Positions 53,828 through 63,382 are shown, counted from the first letter of the stretch. The stretch: DNA of 64,000 nucleotides from Pedobacter cryoconitis (GCF_001590605.1 NZ_CP014504.1:5704001-5768000), one strand, 5' to 3'. The notes: generated by a model from the sequence alone, not told the origin. Numbers and translations are program-made.

Positions 53828-54796
53828 TTATATTTTCTCTTTTTTCTTATTAAAAGAAAATCTTCTGGCAATACTGAAACCCCACCTGTATTGTCCTTTT
53901 AGCCAGGAACTGGTTGTTTGAGAGATATACTGCATCTCTTCTATGGCGGCAGCATTAGTAAAGTTCAGGTGGAAAACGTGTCCGCCTGTTTCAATCTCCA
54001 AGCCTACACCTAAGGGATTATAAAACTTCACCCCACTGGTTTGTTCCAGATAAGCCTTGTCATCTTTGTTCCGGAACGGAATAAAATAATCAACTACAAT
54101 AGCCATTCGCTTACTGATTTTAGCTCTTGCTCCTGCACCAATAGCAAAAAGATCATTCTGATCTCTGAAGGCGGTAAAGTTTTTATGCAGGTAAGTTGGC
54201 GTCAGGCTAAACGAGAAGTTTGAATTAAACTTCCTGGCCAGAATAACCTGGCTGACAAAATTCATCCGGTCACTGAACTTGCGGTAAGCGGTAGCTGCGG
54301 CAGGATCATCACTGGCTTTAACAGCGGCAATTGTATTACTTCCAAATAAAGTAACCGCAAAAGGAATATAATCGTCAGTGGTCTGTTCCAGTAGCCTGTA
54401 TTTTATGCTTCCTTCATAGAGCTGTTGTACATTAGTTGCACCTTTTGCTCTGGCCAGACCAATGCTCAACCGGTCGGTCAGCCCATAATCAAAACCAATC
54501 CGTACATCAGTAGAATTGTCCAGTCCAAAAAACTGTTTTAACCCACCATTGCTGCCTGCGATATCTCCAAAGCGGTGATCGACTTTAAATTCCAGCTCAT
54601 TTTTATGGATCGTTTCGTTGGTATGCCCATTAATTAATTTGGTGTCTTTAAAGGTGGCAAATACCTTTTCATGAACAGGATTCGTATTGGTCAGTTCTTT
54701 CTCCAGGTCCTGCTGTCCAAAACCACGAAAGCTGCTGAGAACAAGTCCTATCAGCAGCAGGTTTTTCCGGAATGACGTTAATCGTTTTTGTATCAT
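53828..54796 (-). CDS. DUF5777 family beta-barrel protein
   Basis: A 322-residue outer-membrane protein with a signal peptide (RKNLLLIGLVLSSFRGFGQQ). It has the DUF5777 pattern of alternating amphipathic strands, with HRFGDIAGSNGGLKQFFGLD, VRIGFDYGLTDRLSIGLARA and QYRWGFSIARRFSF at the end. It is last in a four-gene cluster with a YceI protein, a c-type cytochrome lipoprotein and a two-repeat lipoprotein, so it may be the outer-membrane part of a redox or small-molecule system. Confidence 0.88.
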   Translation of the reverse strand: MIQKRLTSFRKNLLLIGLVLSSFRGFGQQDLEKELTNTNPVHEKVFATFKDTKLINGHTNETIHKNELEFKVDHRFGDIAGSNGGLKQFFGLDNSTDVRIGFDYGLTDRLSIGLARAKGATNVQQLYEGSIKYRLLEQTTDDYIPFAVTLFGSNTIAAVKASDDPAAATAYRKFSDRMNFVSQVILARKFNSNFSFSLTPTYLHKNFTAFRDQNDLFAIGAGARAKISKRMAIVVDYFIPFRNKDDKAYLEQTSGVKFYNPLGVGLEIETGGHVFHLNFTNAAAIEEMQYISQTTSSWLKGQYRWGFSIARRFSFNKKKEKI

Positions 54797-54832
54797 TTTA
54801 TACTATTTACTTAAATGGTCGGTTGATGAAAA

Positions 54833-55384
54833 TCAGGATGATTTTTTAGGTTGGTAAACTGCGGATAAACGTACTTCTACGAATTCGGCAATATGCTTGA
54901 AAACCAGAGAAGGTACTTTGATATTGTGATCTTCGATTTTTACTTTAAAGGTTGTTTTTGCAGTAATAACTCCCTGAGCGATAGCCAGGGTTACTTTGCC
55001 TTGATAAGGCTTCACTACCCCGTGGATATCCAGATTTCCTGCTACAGAAACGGTGTAATTTCCGTCTTTGCTCAGGTCAACATTATCAGTAATTTTTCCG
55101 CTAAACTTAGAAAATGGAAATTTGTCGCTCTCCATATAGTTCTCATTAAAGTGCTCCTGCATCAGTTTTTTTTGGAACTGAAAAGAAGTGTTGCTCACTT
55201 TAAAAACAAGCTCTTTCGTTTTAGCATTAATGACAGAACTTGCTGTATTGCTTTTTCCTTCTATATCTTCCATGACTGTACTGGAAAAGAAAGAAACGGA
55301 TGCGTTTTTGCTAATTAAAATATCCTGGGCACGGGCATGGATTGCGAACAGGCAAATACAGATAAAGAGTGATACCCTTTTCAT
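54833..55384 (-). CDS. YceI family periplasmic protein
   Basis: A 183-residue YceI lipocalin-like protein. The start is the Met at 55384, which opens a signal peptide (MKRVSLFICICLFAIHARA); the frame extends 12 codons upstream. The YceI pattern is seen in SVSFFSSTVMEDIEGKSNTA, FPFSKFSGKITDN and GNLDIHGVVKPYQGKVTL. YceI proteins bind isoprenoid-like lipids in a periplasmic barrel. It lies between the DUF5777 gene and the cytochrome gene. Confidence 0.9.
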   Translation of the reverse strand: MKRVSLFICICLFAIHARAQDILISKNASVSFFSSTVMEDIEGKSNTASSVINAKTKELVFKVSNTSFQFQKKLMQEHFNENYMESDKFPFSKFSGKITDNVDLSKDGNYTVSVAGNLDIHGVVKPYQGKVTLAIAQGVITAKTTFKVKIEDHNIKVPSLVFKHIAEFVEVRLSAVYQPKKSS

Positions 55385-55438
55385 TATATAGTATGTTTTC
55401 ATTGGATAGTATAATTTCATATGGTGATGATTAAATAA

Positions 55439-55795
55439 TTATTGAAGCATACCCTGGTCAAACCAGTCTTTGATAGACTGAAGTTCTGTGGCAGAGAGTG
55501 TTCCTCCGATTGGCATGGTTTTGCTGACTAAAACAGCCTGTTTAATTCTATCTGCATTACCAGTAACGGAAGTATACCCGTTAAAACTCCAGGCAGTAGA
55601 GGCTCTATTACCCGGAGCATGGCATCCGGCACATTTGGCCTGAAGCAGCGGTTGCAATACTTCGGCATAAGAAACCTTGGTACCGGGTTTTTCCGGTACC
55701 ACAGGTTTAGGTTCATCAGCCTGGTTTTTTGAACAGGCAGATAAAATAAGTAAAGTCATCATGATCGTAATCACAGGATAGGTGAATTTTGACAT
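55439..55795 (-). CDS. c-type cytochrome lipoprotein
   Basis: A 118-residue lipoprotein (lipobox ILSAC, lipid-linked Cys 21). One haem-binding motif CAGCH is at residues 55-59 and a likely axial Met in KTMPIGGTLS near 94-96, as in small monohaem cytochromes c. The linker is proline-rich (PKPVVPEKPG). It lies 10 bases from the preceding lipoprotein gene and is cotranscribed. It probably moves electrons in the periplasm. Confidence 0.9.
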   Translation of the reverse strand: MSKFTYPVITIMMTLLILSACSKNQADEPKPVVPEKPGTKVSYAEVLQPLLQAKCAGCHAPGNRASTAWSFNGYTSVTGNADRIKQAVLVSKTMPIGGTLSATELQSIKDWFDQGMLQ

Positions 55796-55805
55796 AGTAG
55801 TTAAA

Positions 55806-56684
55806 TTAAGGAGTTAATGCAATTGTGTTTACAGTAAGAATCGGCCACAAACCTGCGCCTACGTTGACTCCTCTAGTGTCACCGCGTTTGGCGTCAGCCC
55901 CGAAATAATAGAGTGGATGGCCTTTGTAGGTTAATTGTTTTTTGCCCGCAGCTGTAATCTGTACAAGCATATCTTTTTTGATTACTGAGGGTACATTGAG
56001 CACGTCTGATTCATAGATAGGCCAGGCGCCATCATTACTCAAATCGGCTTTGGTATAGGTATTCAGGTTAAACTGATCAGGTGCATATGCATACAAAGTT
56101 CTGCCGGCTGCATCAGTCAGATATTGGGTAATTCCTGTACCTTCTTTTCCATCAGCGGTATAATTTTTACCGTCAATGCCGCCTACCAGCTGATTGTTCG
56201 CGAACATCAAGGAGTAATCCGGTTTAGCGATAAACCATGTTCCGCCTGAGCCATCTCCATTCACGTCTCCTTTAGTTGCATCTCCTGAGAAATAGTATAA
56301 AGGCCATCCTTTATAAACAGTTTGTTTTTTGCCGTCTGCACGGGTAATGGTACTGATGTCTTTTGCTGTAATTCCTGTAGGAGCAGTTTCATTTCCTGCA
56401 TAATAAGGCATCCATGCAATCGCACATGAGCCTGAGCATCCTGATGTACCATTGGCATCAATAGCAAAAGCATAAAGTGATTTTCCATTGGCATCGGTCA
56501 GGATACTGCCAAATTTTGCATTGGTAGTCAACGCAAGACTGGATGTGGCTGGTGTAGTGACCGGTGGGTTACCATAAGGATTTTGCCCGCCAGGTGTGGA
56601 GTCATTGTTTTTTGAACAGGCCGAGAGCATAACTATCAATGTTAAACTGCAAAGAGCCATCCCTTTTCTAAAAGATAAATTCAT
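55806..56684 (-). CDS. Lipoprotein_15 (Yx(F/W/Y)xxD) repeat protein
   Basis: A 292-residue lipoprotein (lipobox LSAC, Cys 23). It holds two copies of the secreted repeat of PF03640: ILTDANGKSLYAFAIDANGT, then SGCSGSCAIAWMPYYA, and YLTDAAGRTLYAYAPDQFN with the matching GHPLYYFGADAKRGD. The motif Yx(F/W/Y)xxD appears in each. The family is often next to cytochromes or ECF regulators in Bacteroidetes. It starts the four-gene cluster and diverges from an ECF sigma factor gene. Confidence 0.9.
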   Translation of the reverse strand: MNLSFRKGMALCSLTLIVMLSACSKNNDSTPGGQNPYGNPPVTTPATSSLALTTNAKFGSILTDANGKSLYAFAIDANGTSGCSGSCAIAWMPYYAGNETAPTGITAKDISTITRADGKKQTVYKGWPLYYFSGDATKGDVNGDGSGGTWFIAKPDYSLMFANNQLVGGIDGKNYTADGKEGTGITQYLTDAAGRTLYAYAPDQFNLNTYTKADLSNDGAWPIYESDVLNVPSVIKKDMLVQITAAGKKQLTYKGHPLYYFGADAKRGDTRGVNVGAGLWPILTVNTIALTP

Positions 56685-56906
56685 GGTTGCTGAGGATAAA
56701 TGTGAATAATGTTTTTAATTATTGCGGTTACGGCGAATAAGAGCTAAAGGTTGTGTGGAATAGAAATTAAATATTATTAATAAAAATAATGGTCTGTTAT
56801 ACAGGTTTTTAGGTGTGAAAACAAATTTTATGATTAGGTTTGGCAACCTTTCGTCTATAAGCGACGTATTGGTAGGAAAATGGCTCAGGTTAAATTATAA
56901 GAATAG

Positions 56907-57497
56907 GTGCAAAGTATCATTATTGGGTGCATCAAGAAGGAAAGGTCAAGTCAGTATTTACTCTATAAAGAATTTTATAGTTATTGCATGGCTATATGCC
57001 GTCGGTACGCTTTAAATGATTTTGACGCTGCCGAAGTATTAAATGATGGATTCCTGAAAGTTTTTACACATATAGAAAAATATGATCTTGAAAAACCCTT
57101 TAAGCCATGGCTTGCACGCATTATTACAAACACGGCGATTGATCGTTACCGGATGAATCTGAAGTTTTCGGATCATGATGACGTAAATGATCATGAGGAA
57201 ATTGGCCAGGCTGCTTCGATTTATGAGCAACTGGCTTATAAAGATTTACTGGTTTTAGTCCAAAAACTTTCCCCGGCTTATCGTACCGTATTTAATTTGT
57301 ATGCTATTGATGGTTATTCGCATGAAGAAATAGCCAGTCTCTTAAAAATATCAACAGGAACATCTAAATCTAATCTATTTAAAGCACGACAACAGTTAAG
57401 AGAAAAACTTGCGGTCTTGAATGTAAACAAGCCAGCAGAAGGAACTGCCGATTTACAACAGATTGCGGAAAGGGGCATTGGGTATAATGGAAGATAA
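56907..57497 (+). CDS. ECF RNA polymerase sigma factor
   Basis: A 196-residue sigma-70 family protein. Region 2 is seen in YSYCMAICRRYALNDFDAAE and FKPWLARIITNTAIDRYRMN, and region 4 in YAIDGYSHEEIASLLKISTG followed by TSKSNLFKARQQLREKL. The start is GTG at 56907; this aligns with the usual IxxCIKKERxSQ opening of Pedobacter-type factors. A membrane/barrel protein gene follows 42 bases later. It diverges from the lipoprotein-cytochrome cluster, which it may drive; that is inference from position. Confidence 0.9.
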   Translation: MQSIIIGCIKKERSSQYLLYKEFYSYCMAICRRYALNDFDAAEVLNDGFLKVFTHIEKYDLEKPFKPWLARIITNTAIDRYRMNLKFSDHDDVNDHEEIGQAASIYEQLAYKDLLVLVQKLSPAYRTVFNLYAIDGYSHEEIASLLKISTGTSKSNLFKARQQLREKLAVLNVNKPAEGTADLQQIAERGIGYNGR

Positions 57498-57539
57498 ATC
57501 TGGTTTTAACAATGAATGCAAAGAAAATAATAAATACTG

Positions 57540-58907
57540 ATGAACGAAGATAACGAGATAGATCAGCTATTTAAAGATAGATTAAGTGATCCTGAGATCC
57601 CTTTCAATGAAATGAACTGGGAAAAGATGGAGCGTATGCTTGATGGGAAGACGAAAAAAAGAGTTATTCCATTATGGGTATATACTGCGTGCGGTATTGC
57701 TGCGGTATTGCTGATTTCTTTATACTTGATTTTCCTTGCTCCTGTAAGTTCAGATCAGCAGCTTGTTAAAGATCCGTTAACGAGTAGTGCGGTGAAACCA
57801 GGGAAAGGATTTGTTCCTTTAACGGCCGTAGATTCACTGAAAGCGCCGGGTGTGGAAGTACCAGTTACGGAGAAATCCGCAGGTATCCAAAATAGATATA
57901 CCACTGATCCTATAGATTTCTCTGTTGCACGAATGACTCCTGTTTTTTCAGGGACCAGTGTTTCATTAGCACGCTCTGCTGAAAATAAGGGGATCGCTAC
58001 AACATTACCTTTGGTAGGGAATGTGTCTCCGCTATTGGATTTTTCATCCATGGTCTCAAATCCTATAACCCCTGTATTAGCCCCTGCAACCACTATTGCT
58101 GCAAATTCTAAAACAAAACCTGCTGTTCCAGCAGTGGAAACAGACAGCGCAATACTGGTTAGAAAGGCGAATGCTTTAGCGCAGAGTAAAGATCCGTTTG
58201 AAAGGGTTGAAGCTTCAGAAATCGCACGTAGCGTGAAAAATAAAATGGAGAAAGCTTTGCAGCCACAAAACGATTTGATATTAAGTGCAATGGCTGCACC
58301 AGATATGTCTTTTGCAAAATCAAGTAAGCCTTCCAAAGTAAGTTCTAATGTGGGTGTGCTTGCTACTTATGCTTTCACATCGAAGATCAGTATGACTTCG
58401 GGAGCCGTTTATGCGCGAAAGTTCTATAATTCTGGTAATTCTGGTAATTCTGGTGGTGGAGGGAACTGGGCTAACACCACTTATGTACCGGGTTCAGACT
58501 GGCAGGTCAATGCAGATTGTAATGTACTGGATATTCCATTGAATGTGAACTATAAGATCTTTAACAAGAAAAAACTATCAGTAAGTTTGAATACCGGAGT
58601 TTCCAGTTATTTTATGCTGAAAGAAAAATATCAAATTACAACAGGGCAGGGGGCAGCGGCAAAGGTCACAAATCTGGAAATCGACAACGAGAACCAACAT
58701 CTTTTCGGAATTGCGAATGTATCAGTTAGTTTTGACCATCAGCTCACGCCATCGGTTAGTGTAGGTGTGCAGCCTTTTGCAAAGTTGCCATTGACAGGAA
58801 TTGGCTATGGGGATGCAAGTTTAAAATCAGCAGGGGTATCTTTCTCTCTGAATATTGGTTTATTCCCTGCTAAAAAACCTGGAAAATACGCAGCTGTCCG
58901 GTATTAA
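57540..58907 (+). CDS. membrane protein with cytoplasmic head and C-terminal barrel-like domain
   Basis: A 455-residue protein, cotranscribed with the sigma factor. The first 55 residues (IDQLFKDRLSDPEIPFNEMN) are cytoplasmic-like, one membrane segment spans about 43-63, a low-complexity linker (residues 70-250) follows, and the last 200 residues look like an outer-membrane barrel (TYAFTSKISMTSGAVYARKF onward, ending in repeated strands). A short NSGNSGNSGGGGN run lies near residue 300. By position it may hold or control the sigma factor in the manner of an anti-sigma, but no zinc-binding ASD motif is seen. Confidence 0.75.
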   Translation: MNEDNEIDQLFKDRLSDPEIPFNEMNWEKMERMLDGKTKKRVIPLWVYTACGIAAVLLISLYLIFLAPVSSDQQLVKDPLTSSAVKPGKGFVPLTAVDSLKAPGVEVPVTEKSAGIQNRYTTDPIDFSVARMTPVFSGTSVSLARSAENKGIATTLPLVGNVSPLLDFSSMVSNPITPVLAPATTIAANSKTKPAVPAVETDSAILVRKANALAQSKDPFERVEASEIARSVKNKMEKALQPQNDLILSAMAAPDMSFAKSSKPSKVSSNVGVLATYAFTSKISMTSGAVYARKFYNSGNSGNSGGGGNWANTTYVPGSDWQVNADCNVLDIPLNVNYKIFNKKKLSVSLNTGVSSYFMLKEKYQITTGQGAAAKVTNLEIDNENQHLFGIANVSVSFDHQLTPSVSVGVQPFAKLPLTGIGYGDASLKSAGVSFSLNIGLFPAKKPGKYAAVRY

Positions 58908-59145
58908 TCCAATCGCATAAAATTGCACCCGGTTTGCGCTCTTAAATTGCAAGTCATTTATTTGATCTATATCCATCGTACATAAAACATTATTCTGTTG
59001 TATAGGGGCTGTTTTGTTGATTCTCAATTTATTATTCCGAAAATTAACCCTTAATCAGTTTATTTGTCTTTAATATAGTTCTTTAGCGATATCGAACAAT
59101 CTTTGGTGCATCTTTATGAGTTTCTTAACCAAATATAAATTAAAG

Positions 59146-60234
59146 ATGACGATCCAGATTAAACATAATTTTGGGGCGGGACCATGTATCCTTCCTGCCA
59201 GCGTATTGGAACAAGCTGCTGAGGCAGTAAAAAACTGGGATAACAGTGGCCTGTCTATCCTGGAAGTTTCTCACCGCTCTCCAAAATTTGAAGAAGTAAT
59301 GCGCAAAACAGAACAATTGGTAAGAGAACTTCTGGAGGTACCAGAGGATTATGCAGTCCTGTTTTTACAAGGTGGTGCAAGTACACAATTTTCAATGATC
59401 CCACAAAATTTCTTACAGAAACATCAAAAAGCAGCTTACCTGGATGCCGGCTTATTCGGACATAAATCCATTAAAGAAGCAAAGTATTTTGGTCAGGTAG
59501 ATATCGTTGGCTCTTCCGCCGGCACCAGTTATTCAAGAGTACCTGAAATCGGAGCGGTGAGCAAAGATACCGCGTATTTTCATTGTACATCCAACAATAC
59601 TATTGAGGGCACAGAAATGTTCAGCTTTCCGGATTTAGGTGTACCGCTGATCTGTGACATGTCTTCAGATATTTTTAGCCGGGTAATTCCGATCAGCCAG
59701 TTTGATCTGGTTTATGCCGGTGCACAGAAAAATATGGGCCCTGCAGGAATGACCCTGGTTTTAGTGAAAAATGAATTGCTGGATACAGTAGAACATCCGG
59801 TTCCCTCGATGTCTGATTACCGCATTTACCGGGACAACCAAAGTATGTTCAATACACCGCCTGTCTATTCTATTTATGTGGCGATGTTAAATCTTCAATG
59901 GTTAAAGGCCAATGGTGGGGTTGCAGAGATTGAAAAAGAGAATATCGCTAAAGCTGCTTTGTTATATGCAGAGATAGAAAGAAATCCGCTGTTTTTTGGA
60001 ATGGCTGATCAGGAACACCGTTCCAGGGTCAACGTTTGTTTTAAAATGCATGACCTGGCTAAGGAAGAAGATTTTCTGTCATTTGCCGCAGAAAGAGGAA
60101 TGGTAGGGATCAAAGGCTACCGGACAGCCGGAGGTTTCAGAGCTTCGCTTTACAATGCATTAAGACTAGACTCTGTAAAAGCACTGGTAGCTTGTATGCA
60201 AGATTACGAGAAACAGAACTATGGCAACAATTAG
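59146..60234 (+). CDS. serC: phosphoserine aminotransferase
   Basis: A 362-residue class V PLP aminotransferase that makes 3-phosphoserine from 3-phosphohydroxypyruvate in serine synthesis. The ATG at 59146 is chosen since HNFGAGPCILPASVLEQAAE is the conserved start; ten more codons are open upstream. FLQGGASTQFSMIPQNFL, YAGAQKNMGPAG (the PLP lysine) and GYRTAGGFRASLYNAL are SerC hallmarks. It overlaps the DUF1015 gene by 14 bases. Confidence 0.95.
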   Translation: MTIQIKHNFGAGPCILPASVLEQAAEAVKNWDNSGLSILEVSHRSPKFEEVMRKTEQLVRELLEVPEDYAVLFLQGGASTQFSMIPQNFLQKHQKAAYLDAGLFGHKSIKEAKYFGQVDIVGSSAGTSYSRVPEIGAVSKDTAYFHCTSNNTIEGTEMFSFPDLGVPLICDMSSDIFSRVIPISQFDLVYAGAQKNMGPAGMTLVLVKNELLDTVEHPVPSMSDYRIYRDNQSMFNTPPVYSIYVAMLNLQWLKANGGVAEIEKENIAKAALLYAEIERNPLFFGMADQEHRSRVNVCFKMHDLAKEEDFLSFAAERGMVGIKGYRTAGGFRASLYNALRLDSVKALVACMQDYEKQNYGNN

Positions 60235-61396
60235 ACCTTTCGTCGCTTTAAGACCACAGGAAGTTTATTTAGATAAAATGTTAACCCTCAAAGCCTCTCC
60301 CTGTAATGGAGGAAGCAATGGGTTCATTGCCAGGATGCTGGATAACGGACATCCTGAAAATAAAGAACTGACTAACGCGCATTTGCTGGCGAATCTGAAA
60401 AAAATGATGCTTAAAGGTGATTTTTACCAGGAAGAGCATCCTTGTATTTTTATTTATGAAATCACAAAGGGTACCCATACCCAAACGGGAGTTTGGGCGG
60501 TAACTGATCTGGATGATTTTGACCGCGGACATATCAAGACCCATGAATCTACGGTGAATTGTAATTCCTATAGTTTAATGAACTACCGGAATGAAGTAGG
60601 GCTGGAAGGAGATCCTTTACTGTTGACATACCGGCCAAACCGGACCATCAGTTTACTGTTAAATCAAATTAAGCAGGCCGAAGCCAGCTCTGTTTATTAT
60701 TCCAATAAGATTTTTCACAGAATATGGCGGGTATATGATCTAAAGGCAATCCGCGAGCTGAGTTTATGTTTTTCAGCGTTACAGCATGTATATCTTGCAG
60801 ATGGTCATCATCGCCTGGTCGCAGCCGCTAAATGCAGGAATATTGAATCTAAAACTTCACAGGAAGCAAAGAATTTTAATTATATCTCTTCTTTTTATCT
60901 TTCCAGTGATCAATTGAGTATAAAAGGATCTCACCGGGTTATTATTCCTGCTGACGATGTTTATATCGATCAGGTTTTCAGAGCTTTAAAAAAGCTCTTT
61001 TCGGTCACTAAATCACCGCGTAATGAACCTGTAATTCCTTCAATGCCACGTGAATTTGGGTTGTTTATGGAAGATAAATGGTACCGGATGGTTTATAAAC
61101 TGGTTGATAAGAATGTCATGCCAGATGCTTGTCTTTTGCAGCAAAGGGTATTTGAGCCCTTATTTAATATTGAAAATCCGGAAACCGATGAACAGTTAAT
61201 TGCGGTAGGTGGTGCTGATGCATTGAGTGAGATCCAGCAGATTTTAGCAGAGAATCCTGCAGCTATTGCTTTTACACTGGCAGTGATGAATGCAGATCAG
61301 TTAATGGATATTGCCCAGCAAGGGATTGTTCTTCCTCCAAAATCTACCTGGATAGAACCGAAGGTCCCTTTTGGTTTATTGTTAAGGAAATTATAG
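60221..61396 (+). CDS. DUF1015 family protein
   Basis: A 391-residue protein of the DUF1015 family (start IRPFVALRPQEVYLDKMLTL). The conserved YLADGHHRLVAAAKC and FNYISSFYLSSDQLSI segments are present. Its start lies 14 bases inside serC, a conserved Bacteroidetes arrangement that links it to serine metabolism. DUF1015 is HipA-kinase-like in fold predictions but its activity is unknown. Confidence 0.9.
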   Translation: MATIRPFVALRPQEVYLDKMLTLKASPCNGGSNGFIARMLDNGHPENKELTNAHLLANLKKMMLKGDFYQEEHPCIFIYEITKGTHTQTGVWAVTDLDDFDRGHIKTHESTVNCNSYSLMNYRNEVGLEGDPLLLTYRPNRTISLLLNQIKQAEASSVYYSNKIFHRIWRVYDLKAIRELSLCFSALQHVYLADGHHRLVAAAKCRNIESKTSQEAKNFNYISSFYLSSDQLSIKGSHRVIIPADDVYIDQVFRALKKLFSVTKSPRNEPVIPSMPREFGLFMEDKWYRMVYKLVDKNVMPDACLLQQRVFEPLFNIENPETDEQLIAVGGADALSEIQQILAENPAAIAFTLAVMNADQLMDIAQQGIVLPPKSTWIEPKVPFGLLLRKL

Positions 61397-61580
61397 CCTG
61401 CCACAGGATTTTACCTTATTAAAATGAAAATGGACCTTTCCATTTCGGAAGGGTAAGGGGACTGCTTTCTTCAGCCCGAAAAATATAATCCTGCTTTAAA
61501 TTGCTTTAAAAAGTATTTATCAGCAATTGTCCGCCCGGGCATATCATTTGGGTTTAGGTTTATAACAAATTTAGACTAAA

Positions 61581-62186
61581 ATGGAGAATCAAATGATATT
61601 CGTGCGTGTTGCCACATTAAATGATATCAGATATGCCGGTGAAATAGTTAAAGAGACCGAAGCCTCAGCAATTGTAAGAGGATCAGGAATTGCGAAACGT
61701 ACTCCTGAATCTATAGCACAAAAAATGCGTGATGGAAAAGCCGTGATTGCGGTGACCAGCAGCGGACAGTGGGTAGGTTTCGCTTATTTTCAATCCTATG
61801 AAAACAATAAGTTCGTTTCTAACTCTGGTTTGATTGTCTCTCCTGCATTCAGGAATTCGGGAGTAGCCAAAGCAATTAAAGAAAGAGTTTTTAAGCTATC
61901 CCGAAGAATGTATCCGGAGGCAAAAATCATCAGTATTACCTCGGGGGCAGCAATTATGAAAATGAATTCTGCCCTGGGGTTTGAACCCGTTACTTTCGCT
62001 GAGATTACCCATGATGAATTCTTTTGGGAAGGCTGTAAAAGCTGTGTCAACTATGACATTTTACAGGGTAAGAAAAAATGTAACTGTTTGTGTACGGCTA
62101 TGTTGTTCGATCCCGGAAAAGAACAGGCAGATACTACTCCTGCCGAAGTGTCAAGGCATTTTCCTATGTATTTTTTCAGAAGTTAA
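61581..62186 (+). CDS. GNAT acetyltransferase of the Bacteroidetes arginine cluster
   Basis: A 201-residue GNAT protein with the pattern seen at the head of Bacteroidetes arginine clusters: ATLNDIRYAGEIVKETEASA, RGSGIAKRTPE, VSPAFRNSGVAKAIKERVFK (acetyl-CoA site), ITSGAAIMKMNSALGFEPVT and a Cys-rich tail (WEGCKSCVNYD, KKKCNCLCTAM). It is the likely N-acetylglutamate-forming or related enzyme. Here it is followed directly by argE; argG, argC, argB and argD are absent from this site. Confidence 0.85.
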   Translation: MENQMIFVRVATLNDIRYAGEIVKETEASAIVRGSGIAKRTPESIAQKMRDGKAVIAVTSSGQWVGFAYFQSYENNKFVSNSGLIVSPAFRNSGVAKAIKERVFKLSRRMYPEAKIISITSGAAIMKMNSALGFEPVTFAEITHDEFFWEGCKSCVNYDILQGKKKCNCLCTAMLFDPGKEQADTTPAEVSRHFPMYFFRS

Positions 62187-62314
62187 TTAAACTTTGTATT
62201 TATGAAACCAGATTTTGAATATCAAACTGATCAGGATTCTTTCTATACCAGGTAGAATCCATTGAATTATTAAAAAAATTAATTTCAGCTCCTTCCTTTA
62301 GCGGGCAGGAGGAA

Positions 62315-63328
62315 ATGACTGCAAATTTAATTGAATCATTCCTCCGGGACAACTATGTATTTACTTTAAGAAAGCACAATAATATATGGTGTTATAATCT
62401 TCATTTCGACCATACCAAGCCTACCATTTTGCTGAATTCGCATCATGATACAGTTCGCCCTACAGCTGCTTATACGAAAAACCCTTTTGAACCCTTAGTT
62501 TGTGATGGCAAACTATATGGTTTGGGAAGTAATGATGCAGGAGGGGCATTGGTCTCACTGATCGCAACCTTTCTTCATTTCTTTAAAAGAAGAGATTTGC
62601 CTTTCAATATTTGTTTAGCGGCAACGGCCGAAGAAGAGAATTCAGGAGAAAAGGGGCTTAAATCTATATTGGATGATCTGTTGCCTGTTTCTTTTGCGAT
62701 TGTTGGAGAACCAACCAATATGCAGATGGCCATTGCAGAGAAAGGTTCAATGGTTTTGGATTGTACAGCTTTTGGACGTTCCGGACATGCGGCACGAGAG
62801 GAGGGTGATAATGCCATTTACAGGGCGCTAAAAGATATCCAGTGGTTTTCCTCTTATGTATTTCCTATTGAATCCAGAATAATGGGGCCTGTAAAGATGA
62901 CTGTGACCGAGGTGAACGCTGGTATACAACATAATATAGTGCCTGCAGAATGTAAGTTCACCGTAGATGTCCGGTTAACAGATGCTTATACTGAAAAAGA
63001 GCTTTTACATATTATCCAGAACCATACCTTTTGTGAGTTTACAGTTCGTCCGGGAGTATTGAAACCTTCTTGTATCAATCAGTTGCACCCAATTGTTAAA
63101 ACCGGGCTTTCTATTGGAAGAGCTGCTTATATTTCTCCAACAAGTTCTGATCAGGGCTGGCTGGATATGCCTTCCGTGAAAATGGGGCCTGGGGAATCTG
63201 CCCGTTCTCATACAGCAGATGAGTTTATCTACCTGGAAGAAATTAAAGAAGGCATGGATATTTACGTGCAATTACTGGAATCTTTATTTCCTTACCTGGT
63301 GAACAATCCAGATTCCAAAAATCAATAA
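62315..63328 (+). CDS. argE: acetylornithine deacetylase ArgE, N-terminus apparently frameshifted
   Basis: A 337-residue M20 peptidase-family protein. Metal and catalytic residues are intact: NSHHDTVRPT, GLGSNDAGGALVS, ATAEEENSGEKG, GRSGHAAREEGDNA and SARSHTADEFIY. It lacks the usual opening. Upstream in the same frame, back to 62231, the codons read ESIELLKKLISAPSFSGQEE, the conserved M20 start, but with no start codon. A plausible native start at 62202 (MKPDFEYQTDQDSFYTR) is one base out of frame, ending in TAG at 62253. A one-base loss near 62250 would explain this. The protein may be made from 62315 or not at all. Confidence 0.8.
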   Translation: MTANLIESFLRDNYVFTLRKHNNIWCYNLHFDHTKPTILLNSHHDTVRPTAAYTKNPFEPLVCDGKLYGLGSNDAGGALVSLIATFLHFFKRRDLPFNICLAATAEEENSGEKGLKSILDDLLPVSFAIVGEPTNMQMAIAEKGSMVLDCTAFGRSGHAAREEGDNAIYRALKDIQWFSSYVFPIESRIMGPVKMTVTEVNAGIQHNIVPAECKFTVDVRLTDAYTEKELLHIIQNHTFCEFTVRPGVLKPSCINQLHPIVKTGLSIGRAAYISPTSSDQGWLDMPSVKMGPGESARSHTADEFIYLEEIKEGMDIYVQLLESLFPYLVNNPDSKNQ

Positions 63329-63354
63329 AAACTTTCATTAGTGCTTTTTCCTGG

Positions 63355-63382
63355 CCCTGGTATTTTAAATACCGGGGTTTTT
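63355..63382 (+). terminator. terminator after argE
   Basis: CCCTGGTA (63355-63362) pairs with TACCGGGG (63370-63377, one G-T pair), followed by five Ts, about 27 bases past the argE stop. Confidence 0.82.

Noticed and set aside
56815..57015. Forward frame of 66 codons ahead of the sigma factor
   Set aside because: It overlaps region 2 of the sigma factor in another frame; the sigma frame with the GTG at 56907 fits the family.
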